Source: an uncultured Clostridia bacterium
GTDB taxonomy: Bacteria; Bacillota; Clostridia; Oscillospirales; Oscillospiraceae
Direction of reading: 5' to 3'
Length of the DNA: 5,198 nucleotides
NCBI GenBank assembly: GCA_946060825.1
Contig: CAMGPO010000106.1
Span: 1-5,198 of the forward strand
Shown: positions 1 through 5,067 of the stretch, piece by piece
Layout of the letters: every line of letters starts with the position of its first letter
Position numbering within the stretch: the stretch's first letter is position 1
The notes under the pieces: model-generated
What the model saw: only the letters and a program-made list of their open reading frames with translations
Database searches by the model: none
Told to the model about the DNA's origin: nothing
Position numbers and translations under genes: made by a program

Positions 1-761
1 ACGGGCAGGAGCAGCAGGATATTCCACTTGTACATGCCGTCGAGCTGGGTCAGCAGGGTGGTGACGGCCTCGGACTCGACGCCGCCGGTGGCGTTGGCGC
101 TGAGGCCGACGATGGCGTAAACGATCAGGGAGACGATGGTGGCGGGAACCGTGGTCCACAGCATATGGCCGATGTGCTCATACAGGGTGCTGCCGGCGGC
201 CAGAGGGGCCAGATTGGTGGTGTCGGACAGGGGGGACAGCTTGTCGCCGAAGTAGGAGCCGGCAATGACTGCGCCGGCGGTGGCGGGCAGGGACACGCCC
301 AGGGCAGCGGCAATGCCCATCATGGCCACGCCCATGGTGGCAACGGAGCCCCAGGAGGTGCCGGTGACGACGGAGACGACGGCAGTGATCAGGAAGGCGG
401 TGACGAGCATCCACTTGGGGTTGACGATCTGGACGCCGTAGTAGATCATCATGGGGATGGTGCCGGAAGTCATCCAGGTGCCGACCATGGCGCCGACAGA
501 GACGAGGATGAGGATGGCAGGCATGCCCTTGGCGATCTTCTGGCAGATCTCGTCCATCATGTCGTTCCAGGTGCAGCCGACGCGGAATGCGATGACGGCG
601 GCGACGCAGGCGACCAGGATGAGCAGGGGCTCGGTGCTGAAGCCGAGGACGCCCTTGCCGACGGTCAGGATGACCAGCATGGCAACGATGGGGATGAGGG
701 CTTCGATCAGGGTCGGGGCGCGTTTCGTACGGGTTTTCTTCGGTTCTTTCTCCTTCTTCAT
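1..761 (-). CDS. nhaC: Na+/H+ antiporter, NhaC family (N-terminal 253 residues, runs off left edge)
   Basis: Integral membrane secondary transporter of the NhaC family, normally exchanging Na+ for H+ at the cytoplasmic membrane. The 253 codons seen are about half the family's usual 450-500 residues; the 3' half lies outside the window. After a basic cytoplasmic start (KKEKEPKKTRTKR) come hydrophobic segments near residues 18-40, 45-60, 80-100, 117-133, 140-158 and 200-221. The family signature is plain: GTSWGSVATMG at 134-144 and FGDKLSPLSDTTNLAPLAAG at 171-190. The ATG (761-759) is chosen because GGAGG sits at 773-769, seven bases upstream, and translation is collinear with the family from there. 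It is transcribed divergently from fprA from its own promoter. Substrate is not certain: the family also contains MleN, a malate/Na+-lactate exchanger of Bacillus, and the neighbouring lar genes make that alternative worth keeping. Confidence 0.93.
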   Translation of the reverse strand, partial: MKKEKEPKKTRTKRAPTLIEALIPIVAMLVILTVGKGVLGFSTEPLLILVACVAAVIAFRVGCTWNDMMDEICQKIAKGMPAILILVSVGAMVGTWMTSGTIPMMIYYGVQIVNPKWMLVTAFLITAVVSVVTGTSWGSVATMGVAMMGIAAALGVSLPATAGAVIAGSYFGDKLSPLSDTTNLAPLAAGSTLYEHIGHMLWTTVPATIVSLIVYAIVGLSANATGGVESEAVTTLLTQLDGMYKWNILLLLP

Positions 762-783
762 AATAATACCTCCATGTATTTTT

Positions 784-805
784 GATCGGCGGCGTACCGC
801 CGGTC
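784..805 (-). other. Hairpin in the nhaC 5' leader
   Basis: Inverted repeat with a 6-bp all-G/C stem (CGGCGG/CCGCCG). In the nhaC transcript the loop is TACG, a UNCG-class tetraloop, and two further pairs lie outside one C-A mismatch. Read on the plus strand the same DNA gives nine continuous pairs including one G-T. It ends about 10 bases upstream of the nhaC Shine-Dalgarno sequence. No run of T follows on either strand, so it is not an intrinsic terminator. A role in mRNA stability or ribosome access is inference. Confidence 0.5.
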
Positions 806-830
806 GGCACGGGTTCACTTTGCGTTTTTA

Positions 831-907
831 AGGTATTTCATTTAAAAACAGCATTAATTCCGTTTTAATTTTAAAGTGTTTATTGTAATATGTCAATAGG
901 TATTTCA
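831..907. repeat. 10-base direct repeat bracketing the nhaC promoter
   Basis: AGGTATTTCA occurs at 831-840 and again, exactly, at 898-907 (67 bases start to start). On the nhaC strand this reads TGAAATACCT. One copy ends immediately upstream of the nhaC -35 box; the other lies about 20 bases downstream of the expected transcription start. Such placement fits a pair of operator half-sites or two sites for one regulator, but there is no internal symmetry and no family is recognised. A chance match in AT-rich DNA is possible. Confidence 0.35.
868..896 (-). promoter_or_regulatory. Sigma-A promoter of nhaC
   Basis: On the minus strand TTGACA (896-891, perfect -35) is followed after exactly 17 bases by TAAAAT (873-868, five of six to TATAAT). 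Transcription should begin near 861, giving a leader of about 100 bases before the nhaC ATG. The spacer is AT-rich, as expected of a strong vegetative promoter. Confidence 0.8.
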
Positions 908-948
908 AAAAAAATCCATGTGAAACACGTATTTTTCAGCAATAATTA

Positions 949-1076
949 CCATGGTCCCGGCCGCTGCTGCGGTGCTTTGGGCGGACGGACCTGCACCGCG
1001 GCGGGAAACCGGTCCCCGCGTGCCGGCCGAGGCCCCGTTTCCGCTTTCCCAGCGGCATAAAAAGACCGCGCCGCCG
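949..1076. other. GC-rich island between two divergent promoters; possible structured RNA or element remnant
   Basis: A block of very high G+C with sharp edges, set in AT-rich DNA between the nhaC promoter (868-896) and the fprA promoter (1088-1116), so it is in neither gene's transcript from those promoters. It contains a 12-bp stem, 964-975 with 993-1004, with two G-T pairs that only work in a plus-strand RNA. The loop segment 981-991 can pair with 1011-1019 (nine pairs, two-base bulge), which would make an H-type pseudoknot. Smaller pairings include GCGGC (1052-1056) with GCCGC (1070-1074). No convincing promoter for the plus strand was seen just upstream and no T-run ends it. The 63-codon minus-strand reading frame across it lacks a ribosome site and looks like no protein I know. 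Alternatives are a decayed mobile element or a spacer with chance pairing, since GC-rich DNA pairs easily. Confidence 0.4.
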
Positions 1077-1087
1077 TAAAATAAGTC

Positions 1088-1116
1088 TTGCCAAACCAGA
1101 GTGTCAATGCTATATT
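1088..1116 (+). promoter_or_regulatory. Sigma-A promoter of the fprA-rubredoxin operon
   Basis: TTGCCA (1088-1093, five of six to TTGACA) and TATATT (1111-1116, five of six to TATAAT) are separated by exactly 17 bases. The expected start near 1123 leaves a leader of about 50 bases containing the AGGAGG ribosome site at 1158-1163. Confidence 0.75.
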
Positions 1117-1121
1117 TATTT

Positions 1122-1136
1122 TAGGATTCATTCTCA
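1122..1136. promoter_or_regulatory. Weak Fur/PerR-like operator candidate
   Basis: TAGGATTCATTCTCA matches the Fur 7-1-7 model (TGATAAT-N-ATTATCA) at 6 of 7 bases in the right half but only 3 of 7 in the left. It sits at the expected transcription start of fprA, where a repressor would act. PerR control of fprA and rubredoxin genes is known in Clostridium acetobutylicum, which is why it was looked for. The match alone is not enough to claim regulation. Confidence 0.2.
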
Positions 1137-1173
1137 TTTTATTACAGAATTGTGAACAGGAGGAACCCTACCC

Positions 1174-3012
1174 ATGCATTGTGTGAGAAATGTAACCAAG
1201 GATCTCGTCTGGGTCGGCGCCGATGACCGTCGCCTGGCCATGTTCGAGGGCGTCTACGGCGTCCGCGACGGCGTCTCCTACAACTCCTATCTGCTGCTGG
1301 ACGACAAGACCGTCCTCTTTGATACGGTTGACCGCGCCGTCTGTGACAACTTCTTTGAAAATGTTGCCGCCGTTCTGAACGGCCGAAAGCTGGACTACCT
1401 GGTCGTGCAGCACCTGGAACCGGACCACGCCGCTTGCATTCAGGACATCATCCTGCGCTATCCCGAGGTGCGGATCATCTGCGGCGGCATGGCCAAGACC
1501 ATGCTGAAGCAGTTCTTCTCCTTCGACGTGGACGTCCGCACCACCGCCGTCAAGGAGGGCGACACCCTCGAGACCGGCCGCCATACGCTGACCTTCGTGA
1601 CCGCCCAGATGGTACACTGGCCCGAGGTCATCATGACCTACGACACGACGGACAAGATCCTCTTCTCCGCCGACGCCTTTGGCTCCTTCGGTGCGCTGAA
1701 CGGCCACCTCTTCAACGACGAGGTCGACTTCATGCGGGATTTCCTCGACGAGGCCCGCCGCTACTACACCAATATCGTCGGCAAGTACGGCGACCAGGTG
1801 CAGGCCGTCCTTAAGAAGGCCGCCGGCCTGGACATCGCCCTGGTCTGCCCGCTCCACGGCTTCGTCTGGCGCAGCCACTTCGGCGACTTCCTGGAGAAGT
1901 ACCTCCGCTGGAGCAGCTACACCCCCGAGGAGGAGGGCGTCGTCATCGCCTACGCCTCCGTCTACGGCAACACCGAGAACGCCGCCAACCTGCTGGCCTG
2001 CCGTCTGGCCGAAAAGGGCGTAAAGGTCAAGGTCTTTGACACCTCCGTCATCCCCTCGTCCTATATCCTCTCCGACGCCTTCAAGTACAGCCATCTGGTC
2101 TTTGCCGCCACCACCTACAACGCCGGCATCTTCATCTCCATGGAGGAGCTGCTCCACGACATCGCCAATCATCAGCTCCGCAACCGCAAGGTCGCCTTCA
2201 TTGAGAACGGCTCCTGGGCCGCCACCAGCGGCCAGCTCATGGCCGACATCATCCTGCCCCTGAAGGGCATGGAGCGCATCGCCCCCACCGTCTCCCTGAA
2301 GTCCTCCGTCAAGCCGGACAAGGCCGCCGAGATCGAGGCCCTGGCCGATGCCATCGCCAAGGACATCCTGCCGGAGACCGCCCCGGTGGACACCGCCGCC
2401 GCCGTGGTGGAGAACAACGCCTTCTTCAACCTGTCCTACGGCCTCTTCGTCGTGACCGCGAAGGACGGCGACCGAGACTGCGGCTGCATCATCAACACCG
2501 CCGCCCAGCTGACCGACACCCCGAAGCGCATGACCATCACGGTCAACAAGGCCAACTACACCCACGACCTCATCCGCAAGACCGGCGTGTTCAACGTCTC
2601 CGTCCTGACTGAGGACGCCCCCTTCTCCCTGTTCCAGCGGTTCGGCTTCCAGAGCGGCCGCGACGCCGACAAGTTCGCCGGCTGGGGCGAGGAGAGCCGC
2701 AGCGTCAACGGCCTGCGCTACCTGGGCGCCTACACCAACGCCTTCTTCTCCTGCAAGGTGATCGAGGCCCGGGACTGCGGCACTCACACCCTCTTCATCG
2801 CCGACGTGACCGAGGCCCGTGTGCTCTGCAAGGCCCCCTCCGTCACTTACGCCTACTACTTCGCCCATATCAAGCCGAAGCCGGCTGCCCTGACGGAAAA
2901 GAAGGGCTACGTCTGCAAGATCTGCGGCTATGTCTATGAGGGCGACGAGCTTCCCGAGGACTTCGTCTGCCCGCTGTGCAAGCACGGCGCGTCGGACTTC
3001 GAGCCGCTGTAA
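1174..3012 (+). CDS. fprA: Flavodiiron O2/NO reductase fused to flavin reductase and short rubredoxin
   Basis: Cytoplasmic flavodiiron protein that reduces O2 to water and/or NO to N2O. Domains in order: metallo-beta-lactamase-like diiron domain (about 1-250), flavodoxin (about 254-400), flavin reductase-like FMN domain (about 411-565), rubredoxin (about 578-612). All diiron ligands expected from the family are present: H80, E82 and D84 in HLEPDH, then H148, D167 and H228. FMN loops are visible as SVYGNTEN (262-269), TTYNAG (313-318) and NGSWAATSG (345-353). The rubredoxin has C581/C584 and C599/C602 but only 14 residues between the pairs. The flavin reductase plus rubredoxin tail resembles Moorella Hrb (high-molecular-weight rubredoxin), the separate partner of FprA there, so one chain could carry electrons from NAD(P)H to the diiron site. 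The ATG at 1174 follows AGGAGG (1158-1163) by 10 bases. First gene of an operon with the free rubredoxin 37 bases downstream. Preference for O2 or NO cannot be read from the sequence. Confidence 0.95.
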   Translation: MHCVRNVTKDLVWVGADDRRLAMFEGVYGVRDGVSYNSYLLLDDKTVLFDTVDRAVCDNFFENVAAVLNGRKLDYLVVQHLEPDHAACIQDIILRYPEVRIICGGMAKTMLKQFFSFDVDVRTTAVKEGDTLETGRHTLTFVTAQMVHWPEVIMTYDTTDKILFSADAFGSFGALNGHLFNDEVDFMRDFLDEARRYYTNIVGKYGDQVQAVLKKAAGLDIALVCPLHGFVWRSHFGDFLEKYLRWSSYTPEEEGVVIAYASVYGNTENAANLLACRLAEKGVKVKVFDTSVIPSSYILSDAFKYSHLVFAATTYNAGIFISMEELLHDIANHQLRNRKVAFIENGSWAATSGQLMADIILPLKGMERIAPTVSLKSSVKPDKAAEIEALADAIAKDILPETAPVDTAAAVVENNAFFNLSYGLFVVTAKDGDRDCGCIINTAAQLTDTPKRMTITVNKANYTHDLIRKTGVFNVSVLTEDAPFSLFQRFGFQSGRDADKFAGWGEESRSVNGLRYLGAYTNAFFSCKVIEARDCGTHTLFIADVTEARVLCKAPSVTYAYYFAHIKPKPAALTEKKGYVCKICGYVYEGDELPEDFVCPLCKHGASDFEPL

Positions 3013-3016
3013 GCAG

Positions 3017-3034
3017 CCCGGATCTTTGCCCGGG
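3017..3034 (+). other. Small intercistronic hairpin before the rubredoxin ribosome site
   Basis: CCCGG (3017-3021) pairs with CCGGG (3030-3034) around an eight-base loop, ending directly before the AAGGAGG at 3035-3041. With only five pairs and no T-run it is not a terminator. It could mark an mRNA processing or stability point between fprA and rubredoxin, or be chance. Confidence 0.3.
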
Positions 3035-3049
3035 AAGGAGGGTTTCCGC

Positions 3050-3205
3050 ATGAAGTATGTCTGCGAGATCTGCGGCTACGTCTATGACGAGGCCGCCGGT
3101 GATCCCGACAACGGCATCGCTCCCGGCACTGCCTGGGACGAGCTGCCTGAAGACTTTGCCTGCCCGCTCTGCGGCATCGGCAAGGATATGTTCTCCGAAG
3201 AATAA
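3050..3205 (+). CDS. Rubredoxin (51 residues)
   Basis: Small soluble one-electron carrier with an Fe(Cys)4 centre. Ligands are C5 and C8 in CEICGY and C38 and C41 in CPLCG, with the normal 29-residue spacing. The loop GDPDNGIAPGTAWDELPEDF, including the conserved Pro-Gly-Thr and aromatic positions, is typical of full-length rubredoxins, which are about 52-54 residues. The ATG at 3050 is chosen over in-frame upstream starts inside fprA because AAGGAGG (3035-3041) lies eight bases before it and the protein then starts MKYVC, as in the family. It is co-transcribed with fprA and closed by the terminator just downstream. The likely role is electron donor to the flavodiiron protein or to other rubredoxin-dependent peroxide or superoxide scavengers elsewhere. 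It closely resembles the short rubredoxin domain at the FprA C-terminus. Confidence 0.96.
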   Translation: MKYVCEICGYVYDEAAGDPDNGIAPGTAWDELPEDFACPLCGIGKDMFSEE

Positions 3206-3212
3206 TAATACG

Positions 3213-3257
3213 AAAAAGCCGGTGGACGAAGCCAGAGAGCTTCGTCCACCGGTTTTG
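3213..3257 (+). terminator. Intrinsic terminator of the fprA-rubredoxin operon
   Basis: A perfect 14-bp stem (3219-3232 with 3239-3252, starting CCGGTGGACG) with a six-base loop CAGAGA, preceded by AAAAAG and followed by TTTT at 3253-3256. A second GCCGG plus T6 follows at 3264-3274 and may reinforce termination. It lies eight bases after the rubredoxin stop. Confidence 0.9.
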
Positions 3258-3337
3258 CATTTTGCCGGTTTTTTGTGCTTTTGCTGCCCATTCTCTTCGC
3301 CAAAATGCCGAATTTTTCAGTTTTGGATAATTATTTC

Positions 3338-3367
3338 TTGAACAGGAGAATTTTTCTGTGGTAAAAT
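3338..3367 (+). promoter_or_regulatory. Extended -10 promoter of the 112-residue gene
   Basis: TTGAAC (3338-3343) and TAAAAT (3362-3367) are 18 bases apart, with TG at 3359-3360 giving the extended -10 form TGNTAAAAT. The expected start is near 3374, about 28 bases before the ATG. An AT palindrome, ATAATTAT (3327-3334), lies just upstream of the -35 box. Together with the terminator at 3213-3257 this makes the next gene a separate transcription unit. Confidence 0.7.
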
Positions 3368-3401
3368 TATTATGTAAATTTGAGAATGGAGCGGAAAGAT
3401 T

Positions 3402-3740
3402 ATGAATTTGGAACAAAGCAGCGTCCATCATGTTCGCTACGGCGTGGGTACCGTGCTGCGCTGTGAAGATGCCATGATTACCGTCGATTTCCCGGCAGCG
3501 GGACAGAAGCAGTTCGTCTACCCCGACGCCTTTGAGCGCTTCCTCAAGGCAGAGGATCCCCAGATCGCCGCCGAGATCACCGAGTCGATCATTCTGAAGA
3601 AAGCAGAAGAAGACGCCATCCGCCGGGAGCAGGAAGCGCTCCAGAAAGCCCTGGCCGAGGCGAAAGCCATGGCAAAGCCTGCCCGCGCCAGAACCGCCCG
3701 CCCGAAAACCGCCGCCCGTACCAAGTCCAAAAAAGTCTGA
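3402..3740 (+). CDS. Unrecognised 112-residue protein: small beta-type N-terminus, charged helix, basic tail
   Basis: I cannot assign a function. Residues 1-50 show the pattern HHVRYGVGTVLRCEDAMITV...QKQFVYPDAFERFLKAED: a G-x-G-T turn, alternating beta strands, then YPDAFERFL. This looks like a small SH3/KOW-like or CarD-like barrel of the kind I associate with uncharacterised clostridial proteins; that likeness is from memory. Residues 52-91 are a charged, alanine-rich segment likely to be one long helix, possibly a coiled coil. The last 21 residues (92-112) have nine Lys/Arg, no acidic residue, and proline/alanine spacers, like histone H1-type or ribosome-associated tails. A nucleic-acid-binding role is therefore inferred. 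There are no Cys, signal peptide or membrane segment features. GGAG at 3388-3391 is 10 bases before the ATG. It has its own promoter and terminator, so it is monocistronic. Codon use matches its neighbours, so it is probably a real resident gene. Confidence 0.85.
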   Translation: MNLEQSSVHHVRYGVGTVLRCEDAMITVDFPAAGQKQFVYPDAFERFLKAEDPQIAAEITESIILKKAEEDAIRREQEALQKALAEAKAMAKPARARTARPKTAARTKSKKV

Positions 3741-3749
3741 GTCTCCGAC

Positions 3750-3787
3750 AAAGCGCCTGGGAAGCCATCGCTCCCCAGGCGCTTTTT
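3750..3787 (+). terminator. Intrinsic terminator of the 112-residue gene
   Basis: AAAGCGCCTGGG (3750-3761) pairs fully with CCCAGGCGCTTT (3774-3785) around a 12-base loop and runs into TTTTT (3783-3787). It begins nine bases after the stop codon. Because the stem starts with AAA it also offers a short T3 tail to transcripts coming from larC on the other strand, so weak two-way use is possible. Confidence 0.88.
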
Positions 3788-3809
3788 ATTCGGAAATATC
3801 CCAATTTTC

Positions 3810-3842
3810 TGTCATTCTGAGGCGCTTGCGCCGAAGAATCTT
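3810..3842. repeat. Hairpin repeat, copy A
   Basis: Starts TGTCATTCTGAGGCGC and ends GCGCCGAAGAATCTT. It folds as ATTCT / GA / GGCG - CTTG - CGCC / GA / AGAAT, that is two stems separated by a symmetric GA/GA internal loop. It shares its outer sequence with copy B 17 bases further on. Similar TGTCATTCTGAG...GAAGAATCT elements are, from memory, dispersed in many bacterial genomes, clostridia included; their function is not settled. It sits between convergent genes. Confidence 0.75.
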
Positions 3843-3858
3843 CCCGCACCTGCCAAAT

Positions 3859-3890
3859 TGTCATTCTGAGGCCGCAGGCCGAAGAATCTT
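3859..3890. repeat. Hairpin repeat, copy B
   Basis: Same outer arms as copy A (TGTCATTCTGAGG and CCGAAGAATCTT) but a different inner stem: GGCC - GCA - GGCC instead of GGCG - CTTG - CGCC. Pairing is kept while the inner sequence changes, and both copies are preceded by CCAA a few bases upstream. The two copies are in the same orientation. Confidence 0.75.
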
Positions 3891-3917
3891 TTTGATGCCG
3901 GTTACAGAAGATTCTTC
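3881..3917. repeat. Inverted copy of the repeat's right end, reaching the larC stop codon
   Basis: GAAGAATCTT of copy B (3881-3890) is matched by its exact reverse complement AAGATTCTTC at 3908-3917, a 10-bp stem with a 17-base gap. The second arm overlaps the larC stop codon (3918-3916). Since GAAGA-N-TCTTC is itself nearly palindromic, the arm may be either an inverted copy or a direct copy with a changed centre. No T-run follows in the larC direction, so it is not a standard terminator; it could protect the larC mRNA 3' end. Confidence 0.5.
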
Positions 3918-5067
3918 ACTCTCTCCGGACCCTGTCCAGCGGCACGTCCGCCGTCCGTGCCAGAGCTGCCGCGTCTTCATACTCGATCTTGACCTTCTCC
4001 AGACCGCAGCCGGTGTAGACCTTCTCCCGCACCGTCCCGTAAGCCGTCTCCGCCTCGTGGAAGCCCACCTTCAGAATCGTCCGCCGCCAGGGCGCGTAGC
4101 GCACCCCCGCCGTCGTCGTATGGCGCAGCAGCAGGCGAATGGTCCCGTCGAGCTGCTCTGGACGGCAGAGGCAGGTAATCAGGAACCCGGGACGGTTCTT
4201 CTTCATCATCACGGCGGCGACGCTCATGTCGAGGACCCCGGACTCCTCCAACCGCTCCCGGGCGTAGGCCAGGGCCTCGCCGGTCATATCGTCCACGTTG
4301 CAGCGCACCTCATAGATCTCGTCCGCCCGATCCTCCGTCTCGCCGAGGAAGGCCCGCAGGCAGTTGGGCCGGTCAAATTCCTTCGAGCCGAAGCCGTAGC
4401 CGATCCGCTCCGTCCGCAGCACGGGCATCGGCCCGAATTCCGCCGCGATGATCCGCAGCAGGGCCGCCCCGGTGGGGGTGCAAAGCTCCGACGCGATCTC
4501 CCCGGCGTACCAGGGCACGCCCCGCAGCAGCTCCGCCGTGGCCGGGGCCGGCACCGGCAGGACGCCGTGGGCGCAGCGCACCGTCCCGCTCCCAGCGCAG
4601 ACCGGAGAAGCGATGACCCGCTCCGCCCCCAGCTTTTCCAGCAGCAGACAGACGCCCACCACGTCGGCCACCGCGTCGAGGCTGCCGACTTCGTGGAAAT
4701 GGACCTCTGAGGGGGTAGTACCGTGGACCCTGGCTTCGGCCTCGGCGATGGCGCGGTAGACCGCCGCCGCCCGGGTCTTCACTGCCTCCGACACCGGCAG
4801 GTGGCCGATCTGGTGGAGAATGCCGTGGAGGCCGCAGCCGTGGTGATGGGGGTGGTCGTGGTCCTCATCATGGCCGTGGACAGTCACGGTGACGAGCTTT
4901 CCGGCAACGGAGCCGGATTTTTGCTCCATGTGATAGTGAACGCCGGGGATGCCGAGGCCGTTCAGCGCATCGAGGGCCGCCGCCGGATCCGGCAGCAGGT
5001 CGAGCAGCGCGCCCAGCAGCATATTGCCGGAGGCTCCCATCTTGCATTCGAGATACAGAGTTTTCAT
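3916..5067 (-). CDS. larC: LarC, nickel insertion enzyme for the nickel-pincer nucleotide cofactor
   Basis: Cytoplasmic CTP-dependent enzyme that inserts nickel into pyridinium-3,5-bisthiocarboxylic acid mononucleotide, the last step in making the cofactor of lactate racemase LarA and relatives. The 383-residue chain shows the family start [20 protein letters not shown], a histidine-rich stretch (residues 64-89: H64, H66, H70, H72, H74-H76, C78, H81, H85, H89) suited to nickel binding, [16 protein letters not shown] (123-138), [11 protein letters not shown] (194-204), and a C-terminal LarC2 part from about [14 protein letters not shown] (251-264) to the end. In Lactobacillus plantarum LarC1 and LarC2 are joined by programmed frameshifting; here one uninterrupted frame encodes both. 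The ATG (5067-5065) has GGAGG at 5078-5074, six bases upstream, and overlaps the larB stop as ATGA, implying coupled translation. larE and larA are not in the window. I see no strong terminator directly after it. Confidence 0.95.
   Translation of the reverse strand: MKTLYLECKMGASGNMLLGALLDLLPDPAAALDALNGLGIPGVHYHMEQKSGSVAGKLVTVTVHGHDEDHDHPHHHGCGLHGILHQIGHLPVSEAVKTRAAAVYRAIAEAEARVHGTTPSEVHFHEVGSLDAVADVVGVCLLLEKLGAERVIASPVCAGSGTVRCAHGVLPVPAPATAELLRGVPWYAGEIASELCTPTGAALLRIIAAEFGPMPVLRTERIGYGFGSKEFDRPNCLRAFLGETEDRADEIYEVRCNVDDMTGEALAYARERLEESGVLDMSVAAVMMKKNRPGFLITCLCRPEQLDGTIRLLLRHTTTAGVRYAPWRRTILKVGFHEAETAYGTVREKVYTGCGLEKVKIEYEDAAALARTADVPLDRVRRE

Noticed and set aside
165..785. 206-codon plus-strand frame opposite nhaC
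   Set aside because: Mostly G/D/H repeats, the usual antisense of a GC-rich membrane protein gene; the minus strand shows a clear NhaC signature.
1052..1080. Intrinsic terminator at the end of the GC-rich island
   Set aside because: The small GCGGC/GCCGC hairpin has only five pairs and no T-run after it on either strand.
946..1137. 63-codon minus-strand frame across the GC-rich island
   Set aside because: No ribosome site, the second half is R/P/Q-rich with no recognisable pattern, and it overlaps the fprA promoter.
1141..1157. Rex-type operator in the fprA leader (TTGTGAA)
   Set aside because: Only one half-site is present; the expected matching half four bases later is absent.
2930..3049. 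Longer N-terminus for the rubredoxin, starting inside fprA
   Set aside because: The extra 40 residues read out of frame through the FprA rubredoxin domain; the ATG at 3050 has a strong ribosome site and gives a normal-length rubredoxin.
1168..3051. 627-codon open frame on the minus strand opposite fprA
   Set aside because: It mirrors fprA codon by codon with G/V/D-rich low-complexity composition typical of antisense to GC-rich genes; no ribosome site and no family resemblance, while the plus strand has unmistakable domains.
3325..3339. PerR/Fur-like palindrome around ATAATTAT upstream of the 112-residue gene
   Set aside because: Only the central eight bases are symmetric; matches to the Fur and PerR models fall away outside the core, and such cores are common in AT-rich promoters.
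3810..3890. CRISPR array
   Set aside because: Only two units, each self-complementary, with a 16-base gap and differing inner sequence; this is a hairpin repeat, not repeat-spacer structure.
3826..4710. 294-codon open frame on the plus strand opposite larC
   Set aside because: Composition rich in R/P/H/G, no ribosome site, begins inside hairpin repeat A and is fully explained as the shadow of larC.
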